Below are positions 1 to 7,336 of a DNA stretch of 41,115 nucleotides, in pieces (positions within the stretch are counted from its first letter, which is position 1; each line of letters starts with the position of its first letter). The DNA is taken from NCBI GenBank assembly GCA_017542245.1, contig JAFXXN010000140.1, positions 1-41,115 of the forward strand, given 5' to 3'. The stretch comes from Lachnospiraceae bacterium. GTDB taxonomy: Bacteria; Bacillota; Clostridia; Lachnospirales; Lachnospiraceae. Both the position numbers and the translations under genes were made by a program. The notes beneath the pieces are model-generated. The model saw only the letters and a program-made list of their open reading frames with translations, did no database searches and was not told where the DNA came from.

Positions 1-75
1 GAAGACGTACTAAACAGGATAATGCCGTGGTCAGAGGAACTTCCGGATTGTTGCAGAAAAACAAAAACAAGGTAA
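1..75 (+). CDS. 3' end of a phage gene (partial)
   Basis: The first 24 codons of the window stay open in frame 1 and stop at TAA (73-75), followed nine bases later by a strong terminator hairpin. The fragment is too short to assign a product. Its place just before tail and lysis remnants suggests a phage structural gene. Frame 3 is also open to about 155 but runs through the terminator, so frame 1 is preferred. Confidence is low. Confidence 0.3.
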   Translation, partial: EDVLNRIMPWSEELPDCCRKTKTR

Positions 76-83
76 TAACCTAT

Positions 84-108
84 GCCAGCCTTGAGGGCTG
101 GCTTTATT
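84..108 (+). terminator. Rho-independent terminator in prophage
   Basis: GCCAGCC (84-90) and GGCTGGC (96-102) form a perfect 7-bp GC-rich stem with a 5-nt loop, followed by TTTATTT. It would end transcription of the preceding phage gene. Confidence 0.7.
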
Positions 109-111
109 TGA

Positions 112-838
112 GGTCAGGACGGGTTATTTACCATTTACCTTTCAACGGAAACCGATAGTTCCTTTGCCCCCTACACCAACTTCTGCCCCATCTCTGGACG
201 CACTGAAATCGGAATTTTATGAATGTATTCCTGTTTCACAAAGATATATAAATTATACTTTATTTGTAAATGGTAGTTCTCGTGTTGTCGTTAAAAATAA
301 TGACTATTCAGATAGTACAACTTTTTCAAATTCACTGGATGGAGTTTATCTCTGCTACGAACTTGCCACCCCGACAGTAATCCAACTAACCCCTCGTCAA
401 ATCAGTTTACTTAAAGGTATTAACAACATCTCTGTCAGCGATGATTACTCGGAGATAATATTAACCTACCGAAGCGGTGAAGTCGCTACGCTGGGGGATT
501 TGAAGGAAACCGAAAATAAGATGTTGGCAAAGCAACATAATTACTCTACGGACGAACAAGTGGTTGGAACGTGGCTGAATGGCGAAACCTTGTATGAAAA
601 GACTTTTGTATATGACCCACCGTTGTCTTTACCATATAATACATGGGTTGAAAGTGATTCTGTTTTGGGTAATGGTTGGAAGATAATCCAACAATCTTGT
701 ATTGATATTTATAATGCCAATATGGGAGGTGTAAACATAACACCATACTCAACAAATGGGAAAGTAGCATATATGAATTTGCGAGATAACACATCCTTGT
801 TGTTTTATGCTATCTTGCAGTACACCAAATCCACATGA
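112..838 (+). pseudogene. Broken phage tail protein, C-terminal part
   Basis: The longest open piece (164-838, 224 residues from a TTG with no ribosome site) contains YELATPTVIQLTPRQ, a motif I recognise from C-terminal regions of Clostridia phage minor tail / tail-tip proteins. It also has a C-terminal receptor-side segment starting near YSTDEQVVGTW. Just upstream, in frame 1 (112-228), the sequence reads ...FAPYTNFCPISGRTE, which belongs to the same kind of tail protein, but that frame stops at TGA soon after. The two pieces therefore look like a tail gene with an internal deletion and frameshift. The lysis genes follow 16 nt downstream, as in phage late operons. The family assignment comes from remembered motifs, not a search. 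Confidence 0.6.
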
Positions 839-854
839 AAGGAGGTAAGAGAGT

Positions 855-1100
855 ATGGTACTAAATGATCGTATTTATACATTTTTGAAGTGGTTTGCTC
901 TTATTTGCATTCCCGCAGTTGTAACATTCTTATCCGTGGTTTTGAGTGCTTGCTCCGTGGATGCTAAAGCAATTAACATCATTACCACTATTTTGACCGC
1001 AATCGGCACTCTTATCGGTACTTTGATAGGAGTTTCTACATCAGCTTACAACAAGCAGAAAGGAGAGGGAAATGTCGAAGATAAAAGTGAAGAAAAGTGA
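855..1100 (+). CDS. Phage holin
   Basis: An 81-residue membrane protein with two hydrophobic segments (about residues 13-33 and 40-63, rich in Ile, Thr and Gly) and a charged, Glu/Lys-rich C-terminus. This size and layout match small Gram-positive phage holins of the phi-LC3 / phage_holin_1 type, which form membrane lesions that release the endolysin. A ribosome site (AAAGGAGGTAAG) lies 8 nt before ATG. The gene overlaps the start of the endolysin gene by 29 nt, the normal holin-endolysin coupling. Function is inferred from size, topology and position. Confidence 0.75.
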   Translation: MVLNDRIYTFLKWFALICIPAVVTFLSVVLSACSVDAKAINIITTILTAIGTLIGTLIGVSTSAYNKQKGEGNVEDKSEEK

Positions 1101-1854
1101 ATGGCTTGAGTACCTTGAAAGCCAAGTAAACAAGACCCTTTATGTATGGGGAGCAAATGACGAATTATGCGTAAATCTGCTTGACAAACTGGTTGAAATG
1201 GAAAAATCAGACCACAAGACAGATGAAGCACTCAAAAACATTGACAGGATTCTCACGCTCTTACAGAAACGGCTCTTACAAGGCTGTGATATGCTCAAAA
1301 TTCGTTGTGCAGATTGTTCTGGATTGGCGGTTGGCTTTTTACTTAAAATGGGAATCATAAAATCCGATGCTACTGCGGATGACTTCTATAATATGCTCAA
1401 AAAGAGAGCCGTTCCCTTCTCGGATGTGCAAGCTGGGGATTTCCTTTTCATGGGTACAGAGAGCCATAAGACCCATGTAGGCTATGCCATATCTAACCAG
1501 TATGCCATTGAGAGCAAGAACCGTGATGTTGGTGTTGTGCAAACAAAAATTTCCGAACGTGGCTGGGGTTGGGCTTGCAGACCCGATTGGTACGAGGGTG
1601 ATGAACCTGAACCAGTTAAGCCAGTGCTGACAAGAGAATTGTACTTAAAAGACCCCTATATGCGTGGGGATGATGTCAAGGAGGTTCAAGCAAGGCTCAA
1701 CGAGTTAGGTTATAACTGTGGAACTGCTGACGGGATTTTCGGGAAGAAAACCGACATAGCCGTAAAAAATTTCCAAACAGATAATGACCTTACTGTAGAC
1801 GGAATCGTTGGCAAAAATACTGCTATCAAATTAGGCTTTACATGGGAGGGCTGA
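1072..1854 (+). CDS. Phage endolysin, NlpC/P60-like with peptidoglycan-binding domain
   Basis: A 260-residue cell-wall hydrolase without a signal peptide, so it would need the holin for export. The N-terminal part resembles an NlpC/P60 peptidase: Cys82 in CADCSGL and His135 in KTHVGYAI are the likely catalytic pair, cutting stem-peptide bonds. After a Pro-rich linker (residues 180-190), residues 193-257 form a PG_binding_1 domain (DVKEVQARLNELGY, DGIFGKKT, VDGIVGKNT). The start has AAAGGAGAGG upstream and lies inside the holin gene. The protein appears intact even though the tail gene upstream is broken. Confidence 0.85.
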   Translation: MSKIKVKKSEWLEYLESQVNKTLYVWGANDELCVNLLDKLVEMEKSDHKTDEALKNIDRILTLLQKRLLQGCDMLKIRCADCSGLAVGFLLKMGIIKSDATADDFYNMLKKRAVPFSDVQAGDFLFMGTESHKTHVGYAISNQYAIESKNRDVGVVQTKISERGWGWACRPDWYEGDEPEPVKPVLTRELYLKDPYMRGDDVKEVQARLNELGYNCGTADGIFGKKTDIAVKNFQTDNDLTVDGIVGKNTAIKLGFTWEG

Positions 1855-1855
1855 C

Positions 1856-2146
1856 ATGGAATGGATAGGACTTGCGGGAACATTTATCACGGCTGTCGGT
1901 TCCCTGGTTGCAGTGATCCTTACAAACAAGGCTAACAATAACAAGATGCTGCACCAAATGGAACTGCAGCAACAAATAATAAAAGCAGAGCTTCACGAGG
2001 CGCAGGCCGTGAAGGATACCAAAATAACAGAGCTTACACGAGAGGTCCGGGAACATAACAACTTCGCCCGACGGATGCCGGTGCTTGAAGAAAAAATCTC
2101 CGTAGCAAATCGCCGCATAGACGACCTCGAAAGGAAGGTCCCATGA
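1856..2146 (+). CDS. Phage membrane-anchored coiled-coil protein (XhlA-like lysis accessory)
   Basis: 96 residues: one N-terminal membrane segment (about residues 4-24) followed by a long charged helix with heptad spacing (about 30-95). The start is set by GGGAGGGCTGAC just before ATG, one base after the endolysin stop. XhlA-type proteins of Gram-positive phages have this general make-up, though in the opposite order (helix first, membrane segment last), so the family is not certain. A role in lysis, or as a small membrane protein at the end of the late operon, is inferred from position. Confidence 0.55.
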   Translation: MEWIGLAGTFITAVGSLVAVILTNKANNNKMLHQMELQQQIIKAELHEAQAVKDTKITELTREVREHNNFARRMPVLEEKISVANRRIDDLERKVP

Positions 2147-2214
2147 AGATATGCGACTTTACAAAGCCGGAACTGCGCCAAATTGGAGGATCTGTATACG
2201 ATAAGAAAATATGA
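2143..2214 (+). CDS. Tiny ORF, possible truncated phage HTH regulator
   Basis: A 23-codon frame starting ATG 2143, overlapping the previous stop (ATGA). It begins MKICDFTKPEL, which recalls the start of small phage helix-turn-helix proteins of about 60 residues, then diverges and stops. I read it as a truncated remnant. The match is from memory and weak. Confidence 0.3.
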   Translation: MKICDFTKPELRQIGGSVYDKKI

Positions 2215-2411
2215 GAGACACTTTGATTATCGCTTTAGAGGCTGCGTGGGACATAGATCCTACTCGGCTTGATGAAAAATTATGGCAGGCACTTGAAGAA
2301 TCACCGAAGGAATGTTATAATAAATCCGGATTTCAAGGAAAAGTCGAAGAAATGTCGAATGAATTTCCGAGAAGCCTTATTTTATGCGGTATTTCAAGGA
2401 CGGCAAATTGA
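2211..2411 (+). CDS. Unknown small ORF running into the attachment site
   Basis: 66 codons from ATG 2211, whose ATGA overlaps the stop of the preceding tiny ORF, so translation could be coupled. I do not recognise the product (acidic N-terminal half with DPTRLDEKLWQALEESP). Its last codons enter the tRNA-Lys-derived attachment core, showing that this reading frame ends exactly at the prophage boundary. It may be a chance frame. Confidence 0.3.
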   Translation: MRDTLIIALEAAWDIDPTRLDEKLWQALEESPKECYNKSGFQGKVEEMSNEFPRSLILCGISRTAN

Positions 2412-2453
2412 CTCTTAATCAGGGTGTCCAGGGTTCGAGCCCCTGAAGGTGCA
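2407..2453 (+). other. Prophage attachment site (att) = 3' part of tRNA-Lys(CTT)
   Basis: This stretch has the 3' half of a tRNA: the anticodon loop CTCTTAA with anticodon CTT, a variable loop, a T-arm CAGGG-TTCGAGC-CCCTG, the 3' acceptor strand AAGGTGC and discriminator A. No D-arm or 5' acceptor strand is present upstream; phage sequence is there instead. Tyrosine-recombinase phages often integrate in tRNA 3' ends, leaving such a partial copy at the far end, so this is read as the right attachment site. The intact tRNA-Lys and the integrase would lie to the left of the window. Confidence 0.7.
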
Positions 2454-2462
2454 GGTATAAGA

Positions 2463-2505
2463 AAAGCCTTGAAATCATTTGATTTTAGGGCTTTGTTTTA
2501 TTTTC
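2463..2505 (+). terminator. Terminator of the split tRNA-Lys gene
   Basis: AAAGCCTTGAAATCA (2463-2477) pairs with TGATTTTAGGGCTTT (2480-2494), with two wobbles, followed by GTTTTATTTT. It starts 10 nt after the tRNA discriminator base, where a tRNA gene terminator belongs. It was probably separated from its promoter by prophage integration. The first arm shares the run AAAGCCTTGAAATC with the terminator at 14046. Confidence 0.75.
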
Positions 2506-2539
2506 ATCTTGTGGTTAATTCCTTATTTATCGAAAGTAC

Positions 2540-2568
2540 TTGATTTTTAAGGAAAAGGGTGGTATATT
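2540..2568 (+). promoter_or_regulatory. Promoter of putative antisense RNA
   Basis: TTGATT (2540-2545), 17-nt spacer, TATATT (2563-2568). It points right, into the hairpin-rich segment that ends in a terminator at 2649-2684, and no protein-coding gene follows it. Confidence 0.6.
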
Positions 2569-2574
2569 AAAGAT

Positions 2575-2684
2575 GAATAAAAGGGAAAGCCACAGAAGCG
2601 GCTACACCCAAATAGCTTTATAACGAATCGTGTTACTTAGTAACACAGGAGTCGTCACTATTCGTGGTAGTGGCGGCTCTCTTT
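2575..2684 (+). ncRNA. Putative antisense RNA of a type I toxin-antitoxin-like element
   Basis: Predicted RNA of about 110 nt from the promoter at 2540. It contains a perfect 7-bp hairpin GTGTTAC-TTA-GTAACAC (2630-2646), then a 12-bp stem GAGTCGTCACTA / TAGTGGCGGCTC (2649-2679) followed by TCTTT. That last stem pairs fully only on this strand, where its variable positions are G-U wobbles; on the other strand they are C-A mismatches. The terminator therefore belongs to a plus-strand RNA. It lies fully opposite the 3' half of the minus-strand transcript from 2793. Existence and role are inferred from these signals. Confidence 0.5.
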
Positions 2685-2786
2685 GTATAGTGCACCATAC
2701 TTATCGCCCTCCTTTCTTGCCGGAGGGGGTGGAGCCCTCCAACATAATGTGGAGGGTGTAGCCGCCTTTGTTCTATGACTTTCCCA
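2585..2786 (-). ncRNA. Putative toxin-type mRNA with long 5'-3' pairing
   Basis: Predicted minus-strand transcript starting near 2786. Its 5' end (2754-2785) and 3' end (2583-2609) are complementary: GCGGCTACACCC faces GGGTGTAGCCGC, extended by a GGGAAAG/CTTTCCC stem. The differences between the arms become G-U pairs only on this strand. Such long-distance closure is typical of type I toxin mRNAs. CCCTCC motifs in the leader can pair with the ribosome site GGAGGG, which would block translation until the RNA is processed. Confidence 0.45.
2633..2698 (-). CDS. 21-residue peptide in the type I TA-like element, probably a deleted toxin
   Basis: ATG at 2698 (reverse strand) is preceded by AAAGGAGGGCGATAAGT, a strong ribosome site 9 nt away. 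The peptide starts MVHY and continues into polar sequence ending DDSCVTK. Small hydrophobic toxins of the Hol_Tox kind in Firmicutes commonly start with MV-x-Y and then run through a membrane helix. Here the helix is missing and the frame passes directly into the terminator region, so the peptide is probably inactive. A chance short frame is the alternative. Confidence 0.35.
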   Translation of the reverse strand: MVHYTKRAATTTNSDDSCVTK

Positions 2787-2792
2787 AGAATT

Positions 2793-2821
2793 AAAATATC
2801 ATAAGAAAATTTTTTAGTCAA
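2793..2821 (-). promoter_or_regulatory. Promoter of the toxin-type transcript
   Basis: On the minus strand, TTGACT (2816-2821), 17-nt spacer, TATTTT (2793-2798). It faces the promoter at 2540, about 210 nt apart from start to start, giving converging transcripts. Confidence 0.55.
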
Positions 2822-2856
2822 GAAATTTTTGGTGAGAATTAGGTAGTATCACTCTC

Positions 2857-2890
2857 AATAATGGAAAGTAAATGGTATAATAATGGAAAG
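2857..2890 (+). repeat. Direct repeat upstream of the HTH-Uma2 promoter
   Basis: AATAATGGAAAG occurs at 2857-2868 and again at 2879-2890, exactly 22 nt apart (two helical turns), directly upstream of the -35 box at 2897. This spacing suits binding of a regulator to one face of the DNA; the HTH protein encoded downstream is one candidate. Confidence 0.5.
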
Positions 2891-2896
2891 AAAAGA

Positions 2897-2925
2897 TTGA
2901 CATATATGATTTTTTGAATTATTAT
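2897..2925 (+). promoter_or_regulatory. Promoter of the HTH-Uma2 gene
   Basis: TTGACA (2897-2902), 17-nt spacer, TATTAT (2920-2925), placing the start near 2932, about 28 nt before the GTG start codon. Confidence 0.7.
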
Positions 2926-2959
2926 ATTTATAGCAAAAAGAAACGGAGGATAGTGTGCA

Positions 2960-3775
2960 GTGACAGTTAATGAGATGATTGTTATGAAGAAGGAATATGG
3001 TCTTTCTTATGATTATATAGCTGAAAAATCGGGAGTGCCTGTCAGCACGGTACAGAAGGTATTCAGCAAAACTACGCTTACTCCGAGGAGAGAAACCATT
3101 GAGGGATTACAAAAGGCTTTTACAGAATATGGTGAGAACATAACGAATGGTATAGTCTGCGAGAATGAAGCAGATTATAACAGTGGGACAAGTGCGTTTG
3201 CGATAGACAGCTTTGGTACAAAGACGGTGGAGGATTACTTGAACCTGCCGGAAGGAGCGAGGATGGAACTGATAGACGGAGAGTTCTATGATATGGCAGC
3301 ACCGACCACAGTTCATCAAAGCATAGCTTTTGAAATAGGTACAGAATTAAAACAATTTATAAAGTCAAACAAAGGATCCTGTGTTACGTTTGCAGCACCG
3401 ACCGATGTCCAGCTCGACCGTGATGATAAAACTATGGTTCAGCCGGATGTGTTTGTGGTCTGTGACAGGAACAAAATAACCAAGGAAAGGGTAGTTGGTG
3501 CTCCGGATCTTGTTATAGAGGTTCTTTCCGAATCTCATTGGTATAACGATATGGTGGTCAAGTTTAGAAAATACAGAGAGGCCGGAGTCCGTGAGTATTG
3601 GATAGTCATACCGGCGAATAAAAGGGTATTGGTATATAGTTTTGAAAAGAGGAGCCGTGACCGGGAGCCTGCCGAGTATACCTTTGGGGATAAAATCCCG
3701 GTGGGGATATGGGAAGGAAAATGCGAAGTAGACTTTAGGGAGATTTATAATAGCATTAGCTTTTTATTGTCTTGA
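2960..3775 (+). CDS. HTH-domain Uma2 family (DUF820) putative endonuclease
   Basis: 271 residues with a GTG start set by CGGAGG 10 nt upstream. Residues 1-55 look like an XRE-type helix-turn-helix (YIAEKSGVPVSTVQKVFS). After a linker, residues 90-265 match the Uma2/DUF820 fold, a PD-(D/E)XK-like nuclease family: MELIDGEFYDM, then VQPDVFVVCD, APDLVIEVLS and VKFRKYREAGVREYWIV. The Asp and Glu of the PDV and VIEV segments and the Lys before YREAG are the expected catalytic positions. Uma2 proteins are widespread in Cyanobacteria and some Firmicutes, and their role is poorly known. The gene has its own promoter with upstream direct repeats and stands alone next to the prophage edge. Confidence 0.75.
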   Translation: MTVNEMIVMKKEYGLSYDYIAEKSGVPVSTVQKVFSKTTLTPRRETIEGLQKAFTEYGENITNGIVCENEADYNSGTSAFAIDSFGTKTVEDYLNLPEGARMELIDGEFYDMAAPTTVHQSIAFEIGTELKQFIKSNKGSCVTFAAPTDVQLDRDDKTMVQPDVFVVCDRNKITKERVVGAPDLVIEVLSESHWYNDMVVKFRKYREAGVREYWIVIPANKRVLVYSFEKRSRDREPAEYTFGDKIPVGIWEGKCEVDFREIYNSISFLLS

Positions 3776-3800
3776 CTAAAACGTTTTTTTAGTTTACACT
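3772..3800 (+). promoter_or_regulatory. Promoter of the esterase-kinase operon
   Basis: TTGACT (3772-3777), 17-nt spacer, TACACT (3795-3800). The -35 box overlaps the end of the preceding gene. The start codon of the esterase lies about 24 nt after the predicted start. Confidence 0.6.
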
Positions 3801-3830
3801 TAAAAAAAACATATTCGGGGGTTTACAACT

Positions 3831-5483
3831 ATGAATGAGATGCCTATCGTAACAAAAACAGACGGCGGAGTGTGCTGGGAGCACACATTTGAAAAATTCA
3901 CAGCCACCTGCTATGTACCGGAGAACGACAAGGACGATTCTCTGTTAAATTATGGATTTATCGCTCCTTATCTCCTGGTCTTTTCACCTGAAAAGTTTTC
4001 CTATGAAAAAGCTGTAAGCTTTGCCAAAGAAAACGGATTTGAAAAATTAGCCCGGGATTTTGCAAGCAGTGTCGTATTTATATATCCGACATCGGCCAAC
4101 GGCTGGAAGGATGCCGAACCTACGATTTTTGACGAAATTCTGGAGAACTCGCGCATAAACCAGTATTATGAAAACGGAGTAGCCAAGTGCTGGAACCGTT
4201 TTACACATAAACTGGAAGAATATCATATAAGAGGTGCGATATTCAGGACAAATCTTTTTGGATACGGCGAATCTGCAGACTATATCGCTAGAAACTGCCT
4301 CAAGCATTTTAAAGGTGCGGGGCTCTGGTTTAAGGATGCCGACAGTGCAGCCGTTACATGTATACTTTCAGATCTTTCCGAAATTCCGGATGTACAGACA
4401 GATGATATCCCTGTTATCTCTATCGGGAACAGCGATGAGATAAATTCTGTTCTAAAAGAAAAGGTAAAATATCTTTTGGTTAAAGAGACCGCTGATGTCT
4501 ATGCCGATTTCTACGCTTTCTCAAGAAAATTCAGGCGTATGCTCGGAATACTGGAACTTGATCCTGATCTTGAAGCCGAAGGTATGATAATAGAACCCGG
4601 AAGCGAAACCTTAAAGACATCAAGGGATAATGCCGGAGATGATAAAGGAACCGAGGAACACAGAGTAGGCTATTTTGCTTTCTATAATAAAGGTATATTT
4701 GATAAAGGTCCTGCTCCGCTCTTACTTGCATTCCACGGCGGCGGAGACAGTGCTTTCTATATCTCTTATATTTCAGGCTGGGCAAACATAGCTCATCGGC
4801 ATGATTTCCTGCTTGTATCTATTGAACATCACTTAAACAGCACTGCCACCGAGATGACCGACCTTATTGAAAGGTTAAAAGCAAAATATAATATTGATCC
4901 CACCAGGATTTACTGCAGCGGCTTCTCCATGGGCGGATGCAAGAGCTGGGATTTCATAGCCGAACATCCTTCTTATCTGGCTGCCGCCGCTCCCATGGAT
5001 GCGACATTTGAGATGGGGATAAATGTATTCGGTCAGCCTTCGCCTTATCCGCTTAACACTACTGTTCCTGTTCCCTGCTTCTATGCAGGAGGTGAGGTCA
5101 CTCCTCTTCCCGAGCTTCCTTTCCAGGCTCAAAAATGTCTTGACAGGATTAAATACATCCTGGAACTGAACGGAGCTGAAAAACAGTACGATGTAATACT
5201 TGAAAACAAGGATAACTGGGGAAATAAGATCTGGGGTATTAACGGGGACGAAACATATAAGACATTTGACGAAAACAGAAAAGCTACCCTTACCATCGAA
5301 CTGTTTAAAAACAAGGACGGAAAATGCTACAATGCTCTTGGAAGCATAAGTGACCAGGGGCACGAATGCCGTGAACATACCTGTGAAAACGCGTGGAGGT
5401 TCATGTCGAATTTCCGCAGGCTCGAAAACGGGACCATAGAAGGCGGAGATTTTGATACTGTCCGCGATAGTTTTACCAAATAA
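3831..5483 (+). CDS. Alpha/beta-hydrolase (esterase / PHB depolymerase-like)
   Basis: 550 residues without a clear signal peptide, so probably cytoplasmic. The N-terminal 280 residues are not recognised and may form a substrate-binding or lid region. From about residue 295 there is an alpha/beta-hydrolase fold: [14 protein letters not shown] (oxyanion region) and GFSMGG with the nucleophile Ser366. The likely acid is an Asp in the C-terminal third, and His511 in QGHECREH is the likely catalytic base. This resembles the esterase/feruloyl-esterase or PHB depolymerase superfamily. The kinase gene follows with its ribosome site overlapping this stop codon, so the two are co-transcribed. The substrate is unknown; an ester of a sugar or plant polymer fits the neighbouring kinase. 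Confidence 0.7.
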   Translation: MNEMPIVTKTDGGVCWEHTFEKFTATCYVPENDKDDSLLNYGFIAPYLLVFSPEKFSYEKAVSFAKENGFEKLARDFASSVVFIYPTSANGWKDAEPTIFDEILENSRINQYYENGVAKCWNRFTHKLEEYHIRGAIFRTNLFGYGESADYIARNCLKHFKGAGLWFKDADSAAVTCILSDLSEIPDVQTDDIPVISIGNSDEINSVLKEKVKYLLVKETADVYADFYAFSRKFRRMLGILELDPDLEAEGMIIEPGSETLKTSRDNAGDDKGTEEHRVGYFAFYNKGIFDKGPAPLLLAFHGGGDSAFYISYISGWANIAHRHDFLLVSIEHHLNSTATEMTDLIERLKAKYNIDPTRIYCSGFSMGGCKSWDFIAEHPSYLAAAAPMDATFEMGINVFGQPSPYPLNTTVPVPCFYAGGEVTPLPELPFQAQKCLDRIKYILELNGAEKQYDVILENKDNWGNKIWGINGDETYKTFDENRKATLTIELFKNKDGKCYNALGSISDQGHECREHTCENAWRFMSNFRRLENGTIEGGDFDTVRDSFTK

Positions 5484-5499
5484 AGGAGGTTTATTAGAT

Positions 5500-7089
5500 A
5501 TGGATGCAGCAAAATGTATAGAAAGCGGACTCGGATTCTTAGGCATTGAATTCGGTTCAACAAGAATCAAGGCAGTAATAATAGACGAGGATCATAAGCC
5601 GATAGCAGAAGGCGGCCACGAATGGGAAAACAGATTTGAAAACGGAATCTGGACATATTCTCTTGATGACATCTGGACAGGACTTAAAGACTGTTACAAC
5701 GATCTTAAGAAAAATGTTAAGGACAAATACGGTGTAACCATCAAGCGTTTTGCAGCCATAGGTTTCTCAGCCATGATGCATGGGTATATGGTTTTTGACA
5801 AGGACGGAAATCTCATGGTTCCTTTCAGGACCTGGAGAAATACGATAACAGGCGAAGCAGCTGAAAAGCTTACAGCTGAATTTAACTTCAATATTCCACA
5901 GCGCTGGAGCATATCCCATCTGTATCAGTCCATTCTTAACGGTGAAGAGCATGTCGGAAAGATTGACTTTTTAAGCACATTAGCAGTTTATATCCACTAT
6001 ATGCTGACCGGGAAACGTGTTGCCGGTGTCGGTGAGGCTTCCGGTATGTTCCCTATCGATACCGCTACGGGCGACTATAATGAAGGCATGGTCAATAAGT
6101 TTGACAGTCTTATAGCAGACAAAAACTTTTCCTGGAAGCTCAGGGACATTCTCCCTAAAGTTCTTACCGCCGGCGATGCAGCCGGAACTCTTACTGTCGA
6201 AGGTGCTAAGCTTTTAGACGAAAGCGGCGATCTTGAAGCAGGTATCCCGCTCTGTCCTCCCGAGGGTGACGCCGGAACCGGTATGACTGCAACCAACAGC
6301 GTGGCTAAACGTACAGGAAATGTTTCAGCCGGAACATCCATTTTTGCCATGGTTGTACTTGAGAAAGATCTTTCAAAAGTATATCCGATAATAGATATAG
6401 TTACTACTCCCGACGGAAGCAATGTCGGCATGGTTCATTGCAATAACTGTACTTCGGATATAAATGCATGGGTTAACCTTTTGGCTGAAGCTATTGAAGC
6501 CAATGGCGGAACCGTAGATAAGGGTAAGCTCTATGTTACTCTGTTTAACAAAGCTTTAGAGGGAGACGCCGACTGCGGCGGACTTATCTCATATAATTAT
6601 CTTTCCGGTGAATCCGTTACCGGACTTGATGCCGGAAGACCTATGTTTATCAGGACTCCCGATGCAAAATTAACTCTTGCAAACTTCATGAGGACCCATG
6701 TTTACTCTGCTTTTGCAACACTAAAGACCGGCTGTGACGTTATGATAAAAGATGAAGGTGTCAAAGTAGATACTCTTTACGGTCATGGCGGAATCTTTAA
6801 GACAAAAGGAGTTGCCCAGGGTATACTTGCCGCAGCGCTTAATTCTCCTGTATCCGTTATGGAAACCGCAGGCGAAGGCGGCGCATGGGGAATGGCTCTT
6901 CTTGCAGCATACATGATAAAGAAAAACGCTGGTGAATCTCTCGGAGATTATCTTAACGCAAAAGTCTTCGCCGGTCAAAAAGGCGAAACTATCCAGCCCG
7001 ATCCTAAAGCAGTAAAAGGCTTCGATGATTTTGAGGCAGTATATCTTAAGGGACTTGCTGCAGAGAAAGCAGCTGTTGAAAATATTTAA
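5500..7089 (+). CDS. FGGY-family carbohydrate kinase
   Basis: 529 residues from ATG 5500, chosen because AAAGGAGG lies 10 nt upstream; an upstream in-frame start at 5452 lacks a site. The FGGY kinase features are visible: N-terminal ATPase loop [12 protein letters not shown] (residues 15-26), MMHGYMVFD, and [10 protein letters not shown] with the likely catalytic base Asp257. The C-terminal nucleotide-binding segment follows ([10 protein letters not shown] and [14 protein letters not shown]). Such kinases phosphorylate a free sugar using ATP; xylulose, ribulose or a related ketose is most likely, but the sugar cannot be fixed from sequence. It forms an operon with the upstream esterase and ends at a strong terminator. 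Confidence 0.85.
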   Translation: MDAAKCIESGLGFLGIEFGSTRIKAVIIDEDHKPIAEGGHEWENRFENGIWTYSLDDIWTGLKDCYNDLKKNVKDKYGVTIKRFAAIGFSAMMHGYMVFDKDGNLMVPFRTWRNTITGEAAEKLTAEFNFNIPQRWSISHLYQSILNGEEHVGKIDFLSTLAVYIHYMLTGKRVAGVGEASGMFPIDTATGDYNEGMVNKFDSLIADKNFSWKLRDILPKVLTAGDAAGTLTVEGAKLLDESGDLEAGIPLCPPEGDAGTGMTATNSVAKRTGNVSAGTSIFAMVVLEKDLSKVYPIIDIVTTPDGSNVGMVHCNNCTSDINAWVNLLAEAIEANGGTVDKGKLYVTLFNKALEGDADCGGLISYNYLSGESVTGLDAGRPMFIRTPDAKLTLANFMRTHVYSAFATLKTGCDVMIKDEGVKVDTLYGHGGIFKTKGVAQGILAAALNSPVSVMETAGEGGAWGMALLAAYMIKKNAGESLGDYLNAKVFAGQKGETIQPDPKAVKGFDDFEAVYLKGLAAEKAAVENI

Positions 7090-7145
7090 TGTTTTATAGC
7101 CGTCAGTGCAGGCAAGTTTTTATTGATGGCATTTCCTTATCTCAC

Positions 7146-7197
7146 AAAAAGAGCAATACATCCGGTTAATATGCTACCAGGTATGTATGCTCTTTTT
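7146..7197 (+). terminator. Terminator of the esterase-kinase operon
   Basis: AAAAAGAGCAATACAT pairs with ATGTATGCTCTTTTT (one bulged A), followed by a short AT-rich tail. It begins 57 nt after the kinase stop and may work in both directions. Confidence 0.8.
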
Positions 7198-7243
7198 ATA
7201 TTAAAACTAATAATTGTAAATGTCTATTTTGCCCAATATAGTA

Positions 7244-7272
7244 TTGATTTTGTGTCTAAATTTTGTTATAGT
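7244..7272 (+). promoter_or_regulatory. Promoter of the signalling cluster
   Basis: TTGATT (7244-7249), 17-nt spacer, TATAGT (7267-7272), giving a start about 58 nt before the cyclase start codon. Confidence 0.65.
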
Positions 7273-7336
7273 GTTATATGGAGTATTTTGAGGTTTTTAC
7301 AACAGGAATAGTTTTATGTTACGGGAAGGAAGTATC

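Noticed and set aside
2407-2453. Complete tRNA-Lys gene
   Set aside because: Only the anticodon-to-3' part is present; upstream sequence has no D-arm or matching acceptor strand.
2585-2783. Insertion sequence or retron from the long inverted repeat
   Set aside because: No transposase or reverse transcriptase is adjacent, and the wobble pattern and converging promoters fit paired RNAs better; not fully excluded.
2633-2821. Longer 62-codon minus-strand frame through the TA-like element
   Set aside because: Its start lies in the promoter -35 box with no ribosome site; only the inner ATG at 2698 has one.
4875-5570. 231-codon minus-strand open frame
   Set aside because: Lies wholly across the esterase-kinase junction, both of which have clear motifs on the plus strand.
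7123-7311. 62-codon plus-strand frame between the kinase and cyclase
   Set aside because: It spans the terminator at 7146-7197 and the promoter at 7244-7272 and lacks a ribosome site.
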